From an uncultured Myxococcales bacterium (GTDB lineage Bacteria > Myxococcota_A > UBA9042), in NCBI GenBank assembly GCA_903919145.1, contig CAIXGW010000386.1:1-64000 (forward strand): 64,000 nt of DNA, in the 5' to 3' direction. Numbering within the stretch: the first letter of the stretch is position 1; the number at the start of each line of letters is the position of its first letter. The notes beneath the pieces are model-generated. The model did not search any database. It was not told the origin of the DNA and saw only the letters and a list, made by a program, of their open reading frames with translations. The position numbers were made by a program, and so were the translations under genes. Shown one piece after another: positions 50,490 through 59,570 of this stretch.

Positions 50490-52655
50490 TCAGCGAGCGA
50501 CGGGCGCGGGCGCTGGCGAGCCTGGCTCAAACCGCAGAAAGAACGCGTACTGCAACGCCCAGAGCTTCAGCCGCTCAAAGCGCCCGGACTTGCCACCGTG
50601 CCCCGCTGCCATTTCCGTCTTGAACAATAGGAGGTTGCTGTCGGTCTTTAGCTTGCGCAGGCGGGCCACCCACTTGGCCGGCTCCCAATACTGTACCTGC
50701 GAGTCATGCAAACCGGTGGTCACCATCAGGTTGGGGTAGGCTTTGGCAGCCACGTTGTCGTATGGCGAATAGGCCTTGATGTAGTCGTACGCTGCTTTCT
50801 GGTTGGGGTTGCCCCACTCATCGTACTCCGCCGTGGTCAGCGGAATAGAGGCATCCAGCATCGTGGTGACCACGTCGACAAACGGCACCTGCGCGACGAT
50901 GCCGCGGTAGAGATCGGGCCGCAGGTTCATCACCGCGCCCATCAGCAGCCCGCCCGCGCTGCCTCCCATCGCGTAGGTGTGGGCTGGCGAGCTGAAGCCC
51001 TGCGCGTGCAGCGACTCGGTAGCGGCAACAAAATCCGTGAAGCTGTTCATCTTCTTCATCTGCCGGCCGTCCTCATACCACCCGCGCCCCATCTCGGACC
51101 CACCGCGCACGTGCAGGATCGCGTAGCAAAAGCCGCGGTCAAGCAGGCTGAGGATGGTGCCATTGAACCGCGGGTCCATGCTGTACCCATACGCCCCATA
51201 GCCATAGACCAGCAGCGGCGCTGCGGCTGCGGGCTTCCAACCCTTGCGGTACACCAGCGACATCGGCACCTGGGTTCCATCCTTGGCTCGAGCAAACAAG
51301 CGTTTGGACTCGTAGTTTTCGGCCTTGAAGCCGCCCAGCACTTCCTTCTGCTTGCGCAGCAGCGTCTCGCCGGTCTTTAGGTTGTGGTCATACACCGACA
51401 CGGGGGTCGTCATCGATTCGTAGTCGTAGCGCAGCCAGTCGCTGTCAAACGTCAGGTTCTCTCCGATGGCCGCGACGTAGACGGGGTCGGCAAAGGCCAG
51501 GTGCCGGCCTTTGCCGGTGGCGCGGTCCACGACCTGCAGCTGGCTCAGCCCCTGGCTGCGTTCCTGAAGCACTAGGTGCCCTTGAAACACCTTCAGATCC
51601 TCGACCAGCGTATCTGCGCGATGGGGCACCACGTCTTGCCACGCCGCCTTGACGGTTTTGGCTAGGGGAGCTTGCATGACCCGAAAATTCTTGGCATCCA
51701 AGTTGGTCAACACCAAGAACCGGTCGCCGCCGTCGTGCACCGTGTACTCGTGGCCGCGCGACCGGGGCTCAAAAACCTGCCACGGGTCCAACGGCCGGTC
51801 TGCTGAAATGAAGCGGACTTCGCTCGACAGCGTGCTTGTTGACTGGATGAACAGGTGCTTGTCGGCCTCACCGCGGAAGACGTGCACATCAAAGGTTTCG
51901 TCCTTCTCTGCGTAGACCAGCGCGTCGTCCGGCTTGCCCAGCTCGCGGCGGAACACCCTTTCGGACCGCAGGGTTTCTGGGTGCTGCTTGGTGTAGAAAA
52001 CCGTGCGGTTGTCGTTGGCCCACACAAAGTTGCCGGTCATTGCGGGCACGCTGTCATCCAGCAGCTTGCCCGTTGCCAGGTCTTTGAAATGCAACGTATA
52101 GATCCGCCGGCCCACCGTGTCGGTCGCAAACGCCAGCAGCTTGTGGTCTGGGCTGACCTGCGCGCCGCCGATATGGAAATACGCGTGACCTTTGGCCAAT
52201 TCGTTGGCGTCCAGCATCACCTGCAGGTGTGCCCCCGGGGTCGTCGCTTGCCGGCAGAAGATCGGGTACTCCTTGCCGGTCTCGTTGCGGCTGAAATAGG
52301 CGTAGGGACCGCGCGGCGCCGGATAGGAGCTGTCGTCCGCCTTGATCCGCCCTTTCATCTCGGCAAACAGGGTCGCCTGCAGCGCCTCTGACGGCTTCAT
52401 TACCGCGTCCGCATAGGCGTTTTCTGCCCGCAGGTAGTCCTGGACCTTCGGGTCCTGGCGGTGCTTGAGCCAGAAGTACGGGTCGGGGCGAACGTCGCCG
52501 TGTTCGGTGTGGGCGTAGGGCAGCTCGGCGGCCACCGGCGGCTGCGGCGCCGTGGGCCCCTTGGCCAGGGCGAGCTGGCCCTGGGCGAGACCTGCAGTAG
52601 CCACGAGCAGCAGGGCGATCAACGGCCGGCTTTGGGCGATGGGGGCGTGGGGCAT
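50490..52655 (-). CDS. Exported oligopeptidase B (S9A serine peptidase)
   Basis: 721 aa from ATG 52655 (AGGAAG upstream). An N-terminal signal peptide (SRPLIALLLVATAGLAQG) makes this an exported form; classical PtrB is cytoplasmic. The seven-bladed propeller domain occupies about 70-430 (PYFWLKHRQDP is typical of its start). The alpha/beta-hydrolase catalytic domain has nucleophile Ser in YAMGGSAGGLLMG (near 566), Asp in GLHDSQVQYWEP (near 650) and His in MAAGHGGKSG (near 685). Oligopeptidase B cuts short peptides after Arg/Lys. It is a single gene. Confidence 0.9.
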   Translation of the reverse strand: MPHAPIAQSRPLIALLLVATAGLAQGQLALAKGPTAPQPPVAAELPYAHTEHGDVRPDPYFWLKHRQDPKVQDYLRAENAYADAVMKPSEALQATLFAEMKGRIKADDSSYPAPRGPYAYFSRNETGKEYPIFCRQATTPGAHLQVMLDANELAKGHAYFHIGGAQVSPDHKLLAFATDTVGRRIYTLHFKDLATGKLLDDSVPAMTGNFVWANDNRTVFYTKQHPETLRSERVFRRELGKPDDALVYAEKDETFDVHVFRGEADKHLFIQSTSTLSSEVRFISADRPLDPWQVFEPRSRGHEYTVHDGGDRFLVLTNLDAKNFRVMQAPLAKTVKAAWQDVVPHRADTLVEDLKVFQGHLVLQERSQGLSQLQVVDRATGKGRHLAFADPVYVAAIGENLTFDSDWLRYDYESMTTPVSVYDHNLKTGETLLRKQKEVLGGFKAENYESKRLFARAKDGTQVPMSLVYRKGWKPAAAAPLLVYGYGAYGYSMDPRFNGTILSLLDRGFCYAILHVRGGSEMGRGWYEDGRQMKKMNSFTDFVAATESLHAQGFSSPAHTYAMGGSAGGLLMGAVMNLRPDLYRGIVAQVPFVDVVTTMLDASIPLTTAEYDEWGNPNQKAAYDYIKAYSPYDNVAAKAYPNLMVTTGLHDSQVQYWEPAKWVARLRKLKTDSNLLLFKTEMAAGHGGKSGRFERLKLWALQYAFFLRFEPGSPAPAPVAR

Positions 52656-52874
52656 GGTGAATTCGCTTCCTGGTCGGGTGGGGCCAAAAACGGCTGGCGG
52701 ATGCTGCACGTCAAGACAGAACCGGTCAACCGCTCCGGTGCGCTGGGGCCCTCCGCCAGCCGGTCCTGCAGCGGATTTCGCCGTGCGGGAAGGGCTGCCC
52801 ACGGCAATGGCTCTGCAATCTGGCAAGAGTCCAGGAGGTGAAGGTTGCAGCCCCGCGCGGGCGCCACCCGCGGA

Positions 52875-52900
52875 GATCAGTTGCCTTGAGGCAAGAGATC
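52875..52900. promoter_or_regulatory. Imperfect copy of the 46107-46134 palindrome
   Basis: GATCAGTTGCCTTGAGGCAA at 52875-52894, then GAGATC. The left half and centre match the ParB-associated palindrome; the right half has three changes. It overlaps the stop codon region of the leftward GT-C-like gene and lies 220 bp upstream of the oligopeptidase start. Possibly a weaker binding site. Confidence 0.4.
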
Positions 52901-54502
52901 GCCCGGCGCCGCTTCCGCCGGCTCCCGCCGCACCAGCAGCAAGCCGTACAGCCCTGGCTCGATCTCGGCGCTGTGAACCACATACGGCGCCCGGCCTTCC
53001 TTGACCTCGCGCAGCAGCTTCCACTCGGCCCAGAAGCCGGCGCGGGCCTGCTGCAGGTTCAGCCACGGCTGGGCGGCAAAGCGCGTTAGCGCAATCACCT
53101 CTGGCTTTTGGGCCAGGACCCACGCCGTGTGCTCGCGCTCATGGCCGACCCACACCCGCACCAGCTTCTCAGCCGGCACGGTCGCGCCGCCGCGCGCCAC
53201 CTCGCGCTGGGTCAGGCCCACCAAGTCGATGACGCGCAGGCCAGAGGCATAGGCCATGGCGCCGATCGGCACGGTGGCAACGCTGGCGCCCGGAAAGGCG
53301 CGCTTGAGGTAGGTGCCCAGCTGCGACCAGCGGCGCACGTTGTCAAAGCCGTGGTTGGGCTGTAGGCGGTGCTCAGAGACGCCCCAAGCCGCGACCAGGG
53401 CCGCCGCGGTCAGGGGCCCCAGATCGGCGCGCAGCCAGCGGCTCGGCCCGCCCAGGCGCTGCAGCCAGCGCGCCAGCGCGGCCAAGCCCAAGGCGGTGGC
53501 GGCAGGGACCAGCGGAACCAGCAGGCGGCCATAGGCAAAGTGGTCGCCGCCCGCCCAGACCACCAGCGCGGTCCACAGGGCGGCTCCGGCCAGCCACACC
53601 GCCAAAGCCTTGCGCTCGCTCTGCAATTCGGGAGGCGGATCGCGCCACGGCGTCGCCGCCAGCCCGGCCAGCGGCGCCAGCGCCACCAGCGGAAACACCT
53701 GCAGCGTCTCTGCCAAATACGCCAGACCCAGGCGCAGGTGGGCCGCCGTGCCGCCGGCCTTGGCCCGCGCGGTGTTGGGCAGCCAGTCGCCAAACACGCC
53801 CAGCCGCAGCAGCACTACGGCGGCCACGGCCAGTCCCAGCGGCGCCAGCCAGCGGGCAGAGCGGTAGTGCTGGTGGACCAGCAGCGCCACGCCAAACACC
53901 GCCGCCTCTGGCCGGGCCAGCCACGCCAGAAAAATCGCAGCTCTGACAAACTGTTGCCGGTGAAGCGCCAGGGCCACCGCCACCACAGCCAGGGCTGCCA
54001 GCGGCGTCTCCAGCCCGGTCACGGCGTTGAGCAGCCACAGGTGGTCGCTTAGGGCCAGCGCCGTTGCGACGGCCGCCAGCCGGGCTGGCCAAGGACCAGC
54101 GGGCCTTGCCAGCCGATGGGCCAGCCAAGCCGCCGTCGCCACCGCCGCCCATGCCGCTGCAGCGCCCAGCGCCCCGGCCCAGGCGGGCAGCGGCACCCCC
54201 AAGGCGCCACCCAGGGTCAGTAGGGCCAGGTACAGCGGCGAGGTAAAGCCCTCTACCGGGGCATCGGCGCAGTTAAAGCGCAGGCCGCAGCCCTGCAGCA
54301 CGTTGTCTGCATAGCGAAAGTAGATGTAGGCATCGTCATACAGGGCGCCGCTGTGGTCGGCCACAAACCAACCCAGCCAACCGGCGTAGGCCAGCAGCGC
54401 CACCCCCACAACGGCGGTGGACCAGCCCCGCTGGCGCGGGCCGGGGTCAGCTGCGCCAGCTTCAGCGCTGGCCGCGGGGGCAGGGGCTGCAGCTGCGGTC
54501 AT
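52877..54502 (-). CDS. GT-C-like polytopic membrane glycosyltransferase
   Basis: 541 aa from ATG 54502; an in-frame start at 54571 adds 23 residues. About 10 hydrophobic helices. After the first helix the loop YDDAYIYFRYADNVLQGCGL, then VEGFTSPLYLALL, carries the paired acidic residues (DD) and EGFTS pattern of GT-C enzymes related to mycobacterial arabinosyltransferase AftB. Such enzymes transfer sugars from polyprenyl-phosphate donors on the outer face of the inner membrane. A soluble C-terminal segment of about 120 residues follows. The acceptor is unknown. No sugar-biosynthesis genes adjoin it. Confidence 0.72.
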   Translation of the reverse strand: MTAAAAPAPAASAEAGAADPGPRQRGWSTAVVGVALLAYAGWLGWFVADHSGALYDDAYIYFRYADNVLQGCGLRFNCADAPVEGFTSPLYLALLTLGGALGVPLPAWAGALGAAAAWAAVATAAWLAHRLARPAGPWPARLAAVATALALSDHLWLLNAVTGLETPLAALAVVAVALALHRQQFVRAAIFLAWLARPEAAVFGVALLVHQHYRSARWLAPLGLAVAAVVLLRLGVFGDWLPNTARAKAGGTAAHLRLGLAYLAETLQVFPLVALAPLAGLAATPWRDPPPELQSERKALAVWLAGAALWTALVVWAGGDHFAYGRLLVPLVPAATALGLAALARWLQRLGGPSRWLRADLGPLTAAALVAAWGVSEHRLQPNHGFDNVRRWSQLGTYLKRAFPGASVATVPIGAMAYASGLRVIDLVGLTQREVARGGATVPAEKLVRVWVGHEREHTAWVLAQKPEVIALTRFAAQPWLNLQQARAGFWAEWKLLREVKEGRAPYVVHSAEIEPGLYGLLLVRREPAEAAPGDLLPQGN

Positions 54503-54649
54503 GGGCTCTGCCTGCCAGCTCCACAACGGCCGGTCGCGGCGTAAGCTAACGCCGCGGCCCGACTCAGGCAAGCGCGGCTCGCCCTTGTTCGCGGCGGCGG
54601 TCGCCCTCTATGCTGCAGCCTCTGCAACATGGCCAAAGGGAGTCTGCTT

Positions 54650-55192
54650 ATGTCCAAAATCAAGCAAGCGGCCGCCATAGCTCAACAATTGCCGGCCCTG
54701 CTGAGCGGCGCCCTGCCGAGCCTGGCCCAGCTGAGTCAGGTGACCCTGGCCCAGTCGTGGGCCGCGCTGCAGGGGCGACCCTTGGGCAAGCAGCTGTTTT
54801 CACAGCTGGTCAAGCTCAAGATCCCCTACACCGGGGCGCTGGGGGCGCAGGTCGAGGAGCTGGGCGACGGCCACGCCGTGGTGACGCTGCGCGACCGCCG
54901 CGCCGTGCGCAACCACCTCAACTCGATCCACGCCATTGCCCTGGTCAATCTTGGCGAATTTACCACCGGGCTGGCAGTGTTTCATCGCCTGGACGGGCGG
55001 GCGCGCGGCATCGTCACCGACCTGCGCATCCAGTACGTCAAGAAGGCCCGGGGCACCATGACGGCGCGCTGCGACATTGCCATTCCCGAATGGGCGGGGA
55101 AAATTCAGCTGGAAGTGCCGGGGGTCATCAGCGACGCCAGCGGCGAAGTGGTCGCCAAGGTGTGGGCCACCTGGCAGATCCAGCCTATGTAG
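54650..55192 (+). CDS. DUF4442 hotdog-fold (thioesterase-like) protein
   Basis: 180 aa from ATG 54650; AGGGAG lies 7 bases in front, so this start is preferred to the in-frame ATG at 54629. A helical N-terminus leads to a hotdog core with RRAVRNHLNSIHAIALVNLG (the substrate-side helix) and ADLRIQYV-like strand VTDLRIQYVKKARG. DUF4442 proteins resemble acyl-CoA/ACP thioesterases such as YiiD/PaaI, but the catalytic residues are not settled. It stands alone between a leftward GT-C-like gene and the convergent alpha/beta hydrolase gene. Confidence 0.8.
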   Translation: MSKIKQAAAIAQQLPALLSGALPSLAQLSQVTLAQSWAALQGRPLGKQLFSQLVKLKIPYTGALGAQVEELGDGHAVVTLRDRRAVRNHLNSIHAIALVNLGEFTTGLAVFHRLDGRARGIVTDLRIQYVKKARGTMTARCDIAIPEWAGKIQLEVPGVISDASGEVVAKVWATWQIQPM

Positions 55193-55241
55193 CGCTGCCA
55201 AGAGCAGTCCTGTCGTTCGCGCGGCAGCGGCGATCCGCGAT

Positions 55242-56252
55242 TCAGCCGCCGCGGTGGGTCGGCAGCGACCGACCCAGCTGCGCCTCCAGAAACGCAAACT
55301 GGTCCTGCCAGTACTGGCGCGCCTGCGGCAAGAACACCATGGCCTGGAAGGCATGGACTTGCTTGGGATAGTAGCGGGCCTCGCTGACCACCCCGCGCTT
55401 GGTCAGGGCGGTGTGCAGCCGACGGGTGTCGTCCAGCAGCAAGTCGGCGGTGCCCACCCCGGCAAAACAAGGGGGCAGCGGCCGCAGCGGCTGGGCAGCA
55501 CCTTCCAGGACCACCAGCGGATCGGCAAGCCCGCGGTGGCTCTCTGGCAGATCGCTCAGGCGGTGCAAGTAAGAGTGGCTGACCTCGTCGAGGCGATCTT
55601 GAAGAAAAGGCCCGATCTTGTGGGGCTTGCGGCGGCGGAACCTCTCGGCGTCGCTGACCTGGAGCATCCCGCACGCCGGCAGCATCACCTTGGGCACCAC
55701 CCCCGTGGCAAAAACGGCTTGAGCCCAGGGCTCTGGCCGCTCAAAGCACGCCGCCAGGGTGGTGGCTGTCGCCAGATTGGCCCCTGCCGACTCGCCGGCA
55801 ATGACCAGCTCGCTCAGGTCGGCGCCATACTCGCCCGCGTGCTGGACCACCCACTGGTAAGCGGCTGCCGCGTCTTGCAGGGCTGCCGGAAAGGGGAACT
55901 GCGGCGCCAGGCGGTAGTTGATCGAAAACACCGTAAAGCCGCGGCGGGCAAAACCCAGCCCCATGACCCAGTGGGTTTCTTTAGACAGGATGCGAAACCC
56001 GCCGCCGTGGATGTACAGCAGGGCCGGGCTGGGGCCGGTGGGCGCGCGCGGTCGCCAGATGTCTAGGCGGTGCTGGGCCAAGCCGGTGTCCAGGTAGGCG
56101 ATGTCGGGCAGGACTTCGACGCCGTGGCGGGCTGGACTGGCGTTGGGGTGCCAGCGGCCCACGCCAGAGAGGCCGCGAAAGAACCCGTCGATGGCCGCAG
56201 CGCCAGCGGCTTTGCGCAGCCGCGTCAAGTTCAAGGAAGGGTGCTGTGGCAT
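55242..56252 (-). CDS. Alpha/beta hydrolase, hormone-sensitive-lipase-like esterase
   Basis: 336 aa. Oxyanion-hole motif LLYIHGGGFRIL (near 85), nucleophile Ser in VIAGESAGANLA (near 152), Asp in GVGTADLLLDDTRRL and His in YPKQVHAFQAM give the full catalytic set of the HSL (family IV) esterases. These act on short or medium acyl esters. No signal peptide, so cytoplasmic. The start ATG shares one base with the stop of the upstream CcmH-like gene (TGATG), indicating translational coupling. Confidence 0.88.
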   Translation of the reverse strand: MPQHPSLNLTRLRKAAGAAAIDGFFRGLSGVGRWHPNASPARHGVEVLPDIAYLDTGLAQHRLDIWRPRAPTGPSPALLYIHGGGFRILSKETHWVMGLGFARRGFTVFSINYRLAPQFPFPAALQDAAAAYQWVVQHAGEYGADLSELVIAGESAGANLATATTLAACFERPEPWAQAVFATGVVPKVMLPACGMLQVSDAERFRRRKPHKIGPFLQDRLDEVSHSYLHRLSDLPESHRGLADPLVVLEGAAQPLRPLPPCFAGVGTADLLLDDTRRLHTALTKRGVVSEARYYPKQVHAFQAMVFLPQARQYWQDQFAFLEAQLGRSLPTHRGG

Positions 56253-57238
56253 CAGTCCTCGTCATCCCGGTCAAGTTCGTCCAGCAGCCGGGCCCGCGCG
56301 GCGGCGGTGGCCGCTGTGGCCGCGGCCAATTCTGTAGCAGAGCCGGCAGGGCTGGCGGCGGCCAGAGCGGCCTGGGCGGCCGTGGCGTCGTCTTCTACTT
56401 TGCCGCGCTTGCCGGCCCAGCGGCGCACCGCAAAGGCCAGCGTGGCCACGGCGCCCAGCAGCACCACCAGCGGCACCATCCAGGCGCGATCGCGCTCTTT
56501 GCGCGGCAGCAGCCAGGCGCGATCCTTCTTCAGGCGCGGCGGCTTGTCGGCGTTGTACTCGGCCAGGTAGTAGTCCAGCATCTCATCGCGGCTAAAGCCC
56601 ATGGCAAAAAAGATCCGCGAGCGCAGCTTGTACAAAATCGCCGGAGAGCAGGAGAGCTGGCACTTGCTGAAGAAGACCGTGGGCTTGCAGCCGTCGCAAA
56701 CGCAGCGGACATTGTCCATCCACCAGTTGAAGTCCTCTACCGGGTAGCGGAAGACCCGTTCGTACTCGGCGGCTTTGGGCACAAAGGTGCTCTCCAGCTG
56801 CTCGGCAACGATTTGCTTGTTGGCGAGCAGATCCGCAGACAGGGTCGAAAGCGAATCCACCAGGTCTGCGCGTACCTGTGCCGCGTACGGGCAGCCGCAG
56901 GACGCCTCAGACAGGCCCTTGCTGGCGTCAATCACCAGGTCGCCGTTGATCAGGCACACGCAAGCGATCCGCTCTTGCACGGCTCGCAGCGCGCCGCCGC
57001 GATCGCCTGTCGGGGGCAGGGCTGCTTTGTCGCCGTGGACCTTGCGGGCGCCAATCCCCGAAGCCCCGTGGCTTTCTGCAGGCGCCGCCTCAGCTTGTGC
57101 GGCAGGAGCGCCAGCAGCGGCTGGGGCGGCGGGCGGTTGTTGCGCCCAGGCCGAGGCGATGGCCGCAGCGGACAGCAGGCTCAGCAGGGCAACCATCTTG
57201 GCGAATCGATGTCCAAAAAAACCAGTGCCAGTAGTCAC
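56252..57238 (-). CDS. CcmH/NrfF-like protein with two Cys-rich modules and a C-terminal membrane anchor
   Basis: 328 aa from GTG 57238 (AAGGAGAGG upstream). Signal peptide (about 12-30, ending AWAQ), Ala/Pro linker, then two related modules. The first has ERIACVC and SCGCPYAAQVRADLVDSL (about 100-170); the second has NVRCVCDGCKPTVF, CQLSCSPAILYKLRSRIFF and GFSRDEMLDYYLAEYN (about 185-245). A C-terminal transmembrane helix (WMVPLVVLLGAVATLAFAV) and a charged tail follow. Cys pair + helices + membrane anchor is the plan of CcmH, which handles apocytochrome c thiols in cytochrome c maturation. Duplicated Cys modules are unusual. No other ccm genes are nearby. Confidence 0.6.
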   Translation of the reverse strand: MTTGTGFFGHRFAKMVALLSLLSAAAIASAWAQQPPAAPAAAGAPAAQAEAAPAESHGASGIGARKVHGDKAALPPTGDRGGALRAVQERIACVCLINGDLVIDASKGLSEASCGCPYAAQVRADLVDSLSTLSADLLANKQIVAEQLESTFVPKAAEYERVFRYPVEDFNWWMDNVRCVCDGCKPTVFFSKCQLSCSPAILYKLRSRIFFAMGFSRDEMLDYYLAEYNADKPPRLKKDRAWLLPRKERDRAWMVPLVVLLGAVATLAFAVRRWAGKRGKVEDDATAAQAALAAASPAGSATELAAATAATAAARARLLDELDRDDED

Positions 57239-57596
57239 TTGCCTCTCCTTGGCTAGGTGCTGTCTTTCCCCGACAGGGCGCGCTGGCCGCGGGGATGCGC
57301 TGGCCAAGCTGCGGACAGCCCGAGTCCACGCCTCCACTGTGCGCGACAAGGGCCAGGGCGTGCAAGTCCGGTCGCGCGGCGCCGGCCAATCTGCAGCGCG
57401 TGGTCCGCCCCTTCGGGCGGCCGTGGGCCGGGCGTCGTCGCGGCAGTCTGCAGCGGCGATCCGCGGATTTCCGTTGAAATCGGCCGGCGGAAACGGGTAC
57501 CCTAGGGGGCGTTCTTTGGGGTCCCGCTGCGCGACCTGGGCAGGGTGTGCGGCGCCAAAGGACGACAAGAACGCACCAATTCAGGGCAAGAACACC
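57239..57596. other. Divergent intergenic region
   Basis: 358 bp between the CcmH-like gene (leftward) and the Cys-rich lipoprotein gene (rightward); promoters for both should be here. A short hairpin (CCGCCC, loop CTTC, GGGCGG) lies around 57407-57422. Upstream of the lipoprotein ATG the SD is weak (AGGGCAAG). No gene seen. Confidence 0.35.
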
Positions 57597-59486
57597 ATGA
57601 AATCAGTAGTCGCTCTCTCTTTGGTGCTGGCGTCTGCGCTGGCAATGACCGGTTGCGTGGTGGGCGGAGCGGGCGGCGGCGGCGGCGCAGCCCAGACCGG
57701 TGGCCTGGCTGGCGCGACCTGCAACCCGGCCGTGCAGGGCCAGGGCTGCCTTGGCACCAAGCGCATGCAGTGCGACGAGCCGACCCAGAAGTGGGTCGAG
57801 ATCGACGCCTGTGGCGCTGGCACCTACTGCGCCGAGAGCGCCGCCGACGCCCAAGGCAAGCGCACCGCGACCTGCAAGGCGTCGCCCACTGCCCAAATCG
57901 ACACGACCGGCGGCGACTCAACCGCTGGCGGCGACGCAGTGACCACTGGCGACGTCACCGCTGCCGACATCAATGTCGGAGTCCTGATGGCTTGCATGCA
58001 GAGCAAGTGCGCCAGCCAGTGGGCCGCCTGCCAGCTAGACAGCGGCTGCAAGAAGTTTGTCGATTGCTTTGTGGCCAAGCCCGGCGATGAAGAGGCGTGC
58101 CTGCAGGGTGTCGGCGCCTCGTCGCTGGGTCTTGTGCAGGCCCTGGGCGAGTGTGGCGAAGTGGCCGAGTGCCTGCCCAGCACCAAGCCGGCCTGCGGCA
58201 ACGGCACCTGCGACGCCGGCGAGACCCCCAACAGCTGTGCCCAGGACTGCAAGCAGACCGGCCCGGTGTGCGGCAACACCGTGTGCGAATCCGGCGAAAC
58301 CACCAGCTCTTGCCCCCAAGACTGCAAGCAAAGCGGCCCGGTGTGCGGCAACGGCGTGTGCGAAAGTGGCGAGACCAAGACCAGCTGCGCCAAAGACTGC
58401 GGCACGGTGTCGGCCGCCGGCGACTGCAGCGGCAGCATCGACTACAACACCTTGAAATCCACCGGCTACAGCCTGCTTTTCTCCAATGTGGCCCAGAAAT
58501 GCGTCATCTCCGCCGGCTGCATGAGCCAGAGCGGCGCCGCCCAGACCCAGTGCCTGAAAACCTGCATTGCGACTGGTGGCTTTGGCCTGAGCGAGAGCTG
58601 CTCGACCTGCATCGCCAACTTTGCCCAGTGCACGGTAGGCGCATGCATGGACAAGTGCGCGGCCAATCCCGCCGATCAGCTGTGCCAGAATTGCGCTCAG
58701 AGCGCGTGCGGCTCGACACTGACGGCCTGCGGCGCTCCACCTGCCACCAGCACCGGCCCGGTGTGCGGCAACGGCAAGTGCGAGTCGGGCGAGACCAAGA
58801 CCAACTGCGCCAAAGACTGCGGCGCCACCGGGCCCGTCTGCGGCAATGGCGCCTGCGAGAGCACAGAGAGCAACTCCAGCTGCCCCAGCGACTGCAAGGC
58901 CGTGTGCGGCAACGGCAAGTGCGAAAGCGGCGAGAGTCAGTCGAGCTGCAGCAAGGACTGCGGCACCACCGGCCCGGTGTGCGGCGACTTCCAGTGCTCC
59001 AGCGGAGAAAACATCAGCAATTGCGAGGTGGACTGCGATCCGGGCAACCAATGCCTGTTTGCGGCCTGCGGCGGCGAGCTGAACACCTGCATGATGGACT
59101 CGGCGTGCGCCGGCATCTTCACCTGCATCGACGGCTGCGGGTCCAGCACCACCTGCCAGCAGTCTTGCCTGACCAGCACCAGCTCGACGACCCAGTCGCT
59201 GTTCATGGCGTTTGCCAACTGTGCCAACGCTTCTGGCTGCAGCGGCGGCGGGACCTGCGGCGACGGCACCTGCGATGCCGGCGAGAGTTCCTCTAACTGC
59301 CCCGCGGACTGCAAAAGCGGCGGCGGCAGCGGCGGCGCAGGCTGCACGCCCAAGTCCACCCCCAAGTGCAACGGCTGCAGCTGCGAGGCGTGCGTCTGCA
59401 AGCTCGACCCCTACTGCTGCAGCACGGGGTGGGACAGCACCTGCGTCGGCGAGTGTTCCAAGGACTGTGGAGCCACCTGCCCGTAG
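57597..59486 (+). CDS. Cys-rich lipoprotein with eight CGNGxCExGE repeats
   Basis: 629 aa from ATG 57597. Signal peptide and lipobox (LAMTGC), Gly-rich mature start. Eight copies of a 20-24 residue motif, consensus CGNGxCESGExxxxCxxDC, occur in three runs (from nt about 58195, 58765 and 59255; for example VCGNGVCESGETKTSCAKDC). They are separated by helical Cys-rich stretches (KCASQWAACQLDSGC, TCMMDSACAGIFTC). The C-terminus ends in CCSTGWDSTCVGECSKDC, a Cys/Trp motif common in myxobacterial surface proteins. Extensive disulfides and possible calcium loops indicate an outer-surface protein. It stands alone and is convergent with the metallopeptidase/barrel gene. Function unknown. Confidence 0.8.
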   Translation: MKSVVALSLVLASALAMTGCVVGGAGGGGGAAQTGGLAGATCNPAVQGQGCLGTKRMQCDEPTQKWVEIDACGAGTYCAESAADAQGKRTATCKASPTAQIDTTGGDSTAGGDAVTTGDVTAADINVGVLMACMQSKCASQWAACQLDSGCKKFVDCFVAKPGDEEACLQGVGASSLGLVQALGECGEVAECLPSTKPACGNGTCDAGETPNSCAQDCKQTGPVCGNTVCESGETTSSCPQDCKQSGPVCGNGVCESGETKTSCAKDCGTVSAAGDCSGSIDYNTLKSTGYSLLFSNVAQKCVISAGCMSQSGAAQTQCLKTCIATGGFGLSESCSTCIANFAQCTVGACMDKCAANPADQLCQNCAQSACGSTLTACGAPPATSTGPVCGNGKCESGETKTNCAKDCGATGPVCGNGACESTESNSSCPSDCKAVCGNGKCESGESQSSCSKDCGTTGPVCGDFQCSSGENISNCEVDCDPGNQCLFAACGGELNTCMMDSACAGIFTCIDGCGSSTTCQQSCLTSTSSTTQSLFMAFANCANASGCSGGGTCGDGTCDAGESSSNCPADCKSGGGSGGAGCTPKSTPKCNGCSCEACVCKLDPYCCSTGWDSTCVGECSKDCGATCP

Positions 59487-59492
59487 AGGCCA

Positions 59493-59538
59493 CAGTCCGC
59501 GAAGGCCAGTGTCTGCGAAGGGCAGTGTCCGCGAAGGC
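59493..59538. repeat. Tandem 14-16-bp repeats between convergent genes
   Basis: CAGTCCGCGAAGGC (59493-59506), CAGTGTCTGCGAAGGG (59507-59522) and CAGTGTCCGCGAAGGC (59523-59538), starting 7 bp after the Cys-rich lipoprotein stop. They are too regular to be chance but have no obvious hairpin. Confidence 0.65.
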
Positions 59539-59570
59539 CAGTTTCACCGACGGTAGTGGTTGGCAGCGGC

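Noticed and set aside
52875-52900. Rho-independent terminator for the GT-C-like gene
   Set aside because: The palindrome has no T run on the minus-strand side and matches the site near 46107, so a protein-binding role is preferred.
58190-59310. Regularly spaced near-identical DNA repeats that could suggest a CRISPR-like array
   Set aside because: The repeats are in frame and encode Cys-rich protein motifs; spacing varies and the 'spacers' are coding.
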